Shown here piece by piece: positions 63,046-64,000 of a DNA stretch of 64,000 bases. This stretch comes from Fen-1135 sp963705275. GTDB lineage: Bacteria; Desulfobacterota; Syntrophia; Syntrophales; UBA2185. Each line of letters opens with the position of its first letter. Position 1 is the first letter of the stretch. The notes under the pieces were generated by a model. That model was given only the letters and a program-made list of their open reading frames with translations, searched no databases and was not told the origin of the DNA. The stretch is taken from positions 2,232,001-2,296,000 of the forward strand of contig OY970063.1 in the NCBI GenBank assembly GCA_963705275.1, read 5' to 3'. The position numbers and the translations under genes are program-made.

Positions 63046-63921
63046 TCAGGGACGGTTCAATCTATCAAGCACCTTGTAGAGGGCCTGTGTGCCTTCCGTC
63101 TCCAGCCCCTCCGCCATAGCGGCGGTGTAGAATTGGTTTGCCAGGGCCAGACCGGGAAGAGACAGTTTCATCCTCCGTGCCTCGAGCAGGGCGATGCCCA
63201 TATCCTTTACAAAATGTCGGATGTAAAAGCCAGGGGCGAAGTCGCCCTTCACGATCCTCCGCCCGAGCTGATTGAGAGACCAGGAGGAGGCCGCTCCCCT
63301 GCCGATGATGTCGATGACAGCGTCGAGGTCCAATCCAGCCCTGCGGGCATAGAGGAGGGACTCCACGACGCCGACCATGTTGGCGGCAATAGCGATCTGG
63401 TTGCTCATCTTGGTGTGCTGGCCCATGCCCGGACCGCCCATGTAGGCTATGGTCTTTCCCATCAATTCAAAGACAGGGAGTACCCGCTTAAAGGCTTCCT
63501 CATCCCCGCCTACCATGATTGCCATCGTGCCCTCACGTGCGCCAATATCGCCCCCGGAGACAGGGGCATCGAGAGACGCGACAGACTTGCCTTTCGCCTC
63601 TTCATAAATCCGGAGGGCCAGGGACGGCTCGGACGTGGTCATATCGACGATAAGGGATCCCGGACGGCTCCGCTCCAGTACCCCTCCTTTTCCCAGGATC
63701 ACCTGCTCCACGTCCGGCGGTTCGCCGACCATGGTGAATGTTACGTCGCTTGCTGCCGCCACATCTCCGGGAGTGGCGAGCCAGTTGGCGCCCTGGCTGC
63801 AAAGTTCTCCCGCCTTCTCTTTTGTCCGGTTATACACGGAAAGCGGATACCCCTTTTTCAGGATGTGCACGCACATGGATTTGCCCATGACACCTGTGCC
63901 GATCCAGCCGATCTTCTTCAT
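63046..63921 (-). CDS. NAD(P)-dependent beta-hydroxyacid dehydrogenase (3-hydroxyisobutyrate / tartronate-semialdehyde type)
   Basis: 291 aa. Rossmann motif GWIGTGVMGKSM, substrate signature DAPVSGGDIGAREGTMAIMVGG and catalytic Lys in GMGQHTKMSNQ. ATG 63921 follows AAAGGAG; GTG 63924 is an alternative. Could act on 3-hydroxyisobutyrate, tartronate semialdehyde or succinic semialdehyde; the sequence alone does not decide. Next to a lactate/glycolate-type permease. Confidence 0.87.
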   Translation of the reverse strand: MKKIGWIGTGVMGKSMCVHILKKGYPLSVYNRTKEKAGELCSQGANWLATPGDVAAASDVTFTMVGEPPDVEQVILGKGGVLERSRPGSLIVDMTTSEPSLALRIYEEAKGKSVASLDAPVSGGDIGAREGTMAIMVGGDEEAFKRVLPVFELMGKTIAYMGGPGMGQHTKMSNQIAIAANMVGVVESLLYARRAGLDLDAVIDIIGRGAASSWSLNQLGRRIVKGDFAPGFYIRHFVKDMGIALLEARRMKLSLPGLALANQFYTAAMAEGLETEGTQALYKVLDRLNRP

Positions 63922-64000
63922 CACTCACTCCTTTGTGCCGTCGTTTATTTTCATTTGTTATTATAATTAATTTGTCGGAAATTTCATCAGATAAAAACAA

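Overview
The window looks like the chromosome of an anaerobic, probably syntrophic Desulfobacterota (Syntrophorhabdus/Syntrophus-like; inferred from gene content only). The supporting genes are a selenocysteine formate dehydrogenase with flavin/Fe-S partner subunits, two acyl-CoA:carboxylate CoA-transferase pairs, a full set of beta-oxidation enzymes, methylmalonyl-CoA mutase with MeaB, a membrane pyrophosphatase and several carboxylate-type permeases. No tRNA, rRNA or CRISPR array was seen.

Region 1 (1-9.4 kb) is a signalling and formate island. It holds a truncated sigma54 enhancer-binding activator, two almost identical CheY-like receivers, a third receiver, a receiver-histidine kinase, and two paralogous 73-aa CxxC...CxxC proteins. 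These surround a three-gene NAD(P)-type formate dehydrogenase operon whose catalytic subunit is read through an in-frame UGA (Sec134) with a visible bSECIS hairpin. Three sigma54 promoters (-24/-12, GG-N10-GC) sit here, each 71-73 bp downstream of a tandem pair of 15-bp GGGG-N7-CCCC-type dyads. A fourth copy of the same arrangement lies on the minus strand at 13.65-13.76 kb, in front of a truncated IS630-type transposase gene.

Region 2 (9.4-13.6 kb) has a Cys-rich mini-protein, CoA-transferase pair 1, an unknown protein, an MBL hydrolase and the transposase remnant. Region 3 (13.9-16.2 kb) has a fluoride riboswitch with a terminator/SD-sequestering expression platform directly in front of a dynamin-like GTPase, then an HIT protein. 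Region 4 (16.2-38 kb) is housekeeping and accessory: a six-hairpin-like protein, NhaD and Kef antiporters, BrkB, RidA, DUF255, a phosphoesterase, ferredoxin, transketolase, an ABC exporter, TatA, and a minus-strand run nifU-like/trxB/lgt/trmH/cutA/glk/lipoprotein.

Region 5 (38-50 kb) is catabolic: CoA-transferase pair 2, an OFA-type transporter, TerC, a split methylmalonyl-CoA mutase plus MeaB, and HppA. Region 6 (50-64 kb) is mostly on the minus strand: bactofilin/M23 pair, purine/xanthine-type permease, an acyl-CoA dehydrogenase fused to an SCP2 domain, AMP-forming acyl-CoA ligase, FadJ- and FadI-like enzymes, a TauE exporter without a canonical start codon, a lactate-type permease and a beta-hydroxyacid dehydrogenase. 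Functionally, acids would be taken up and activated by ligase or CoA-transfer, oxidised through ACAD/FadJ/FadI or via methylmalonyl-CoA, reducing power released as formate, and the PPi from activation salvaged by HppA (inference).
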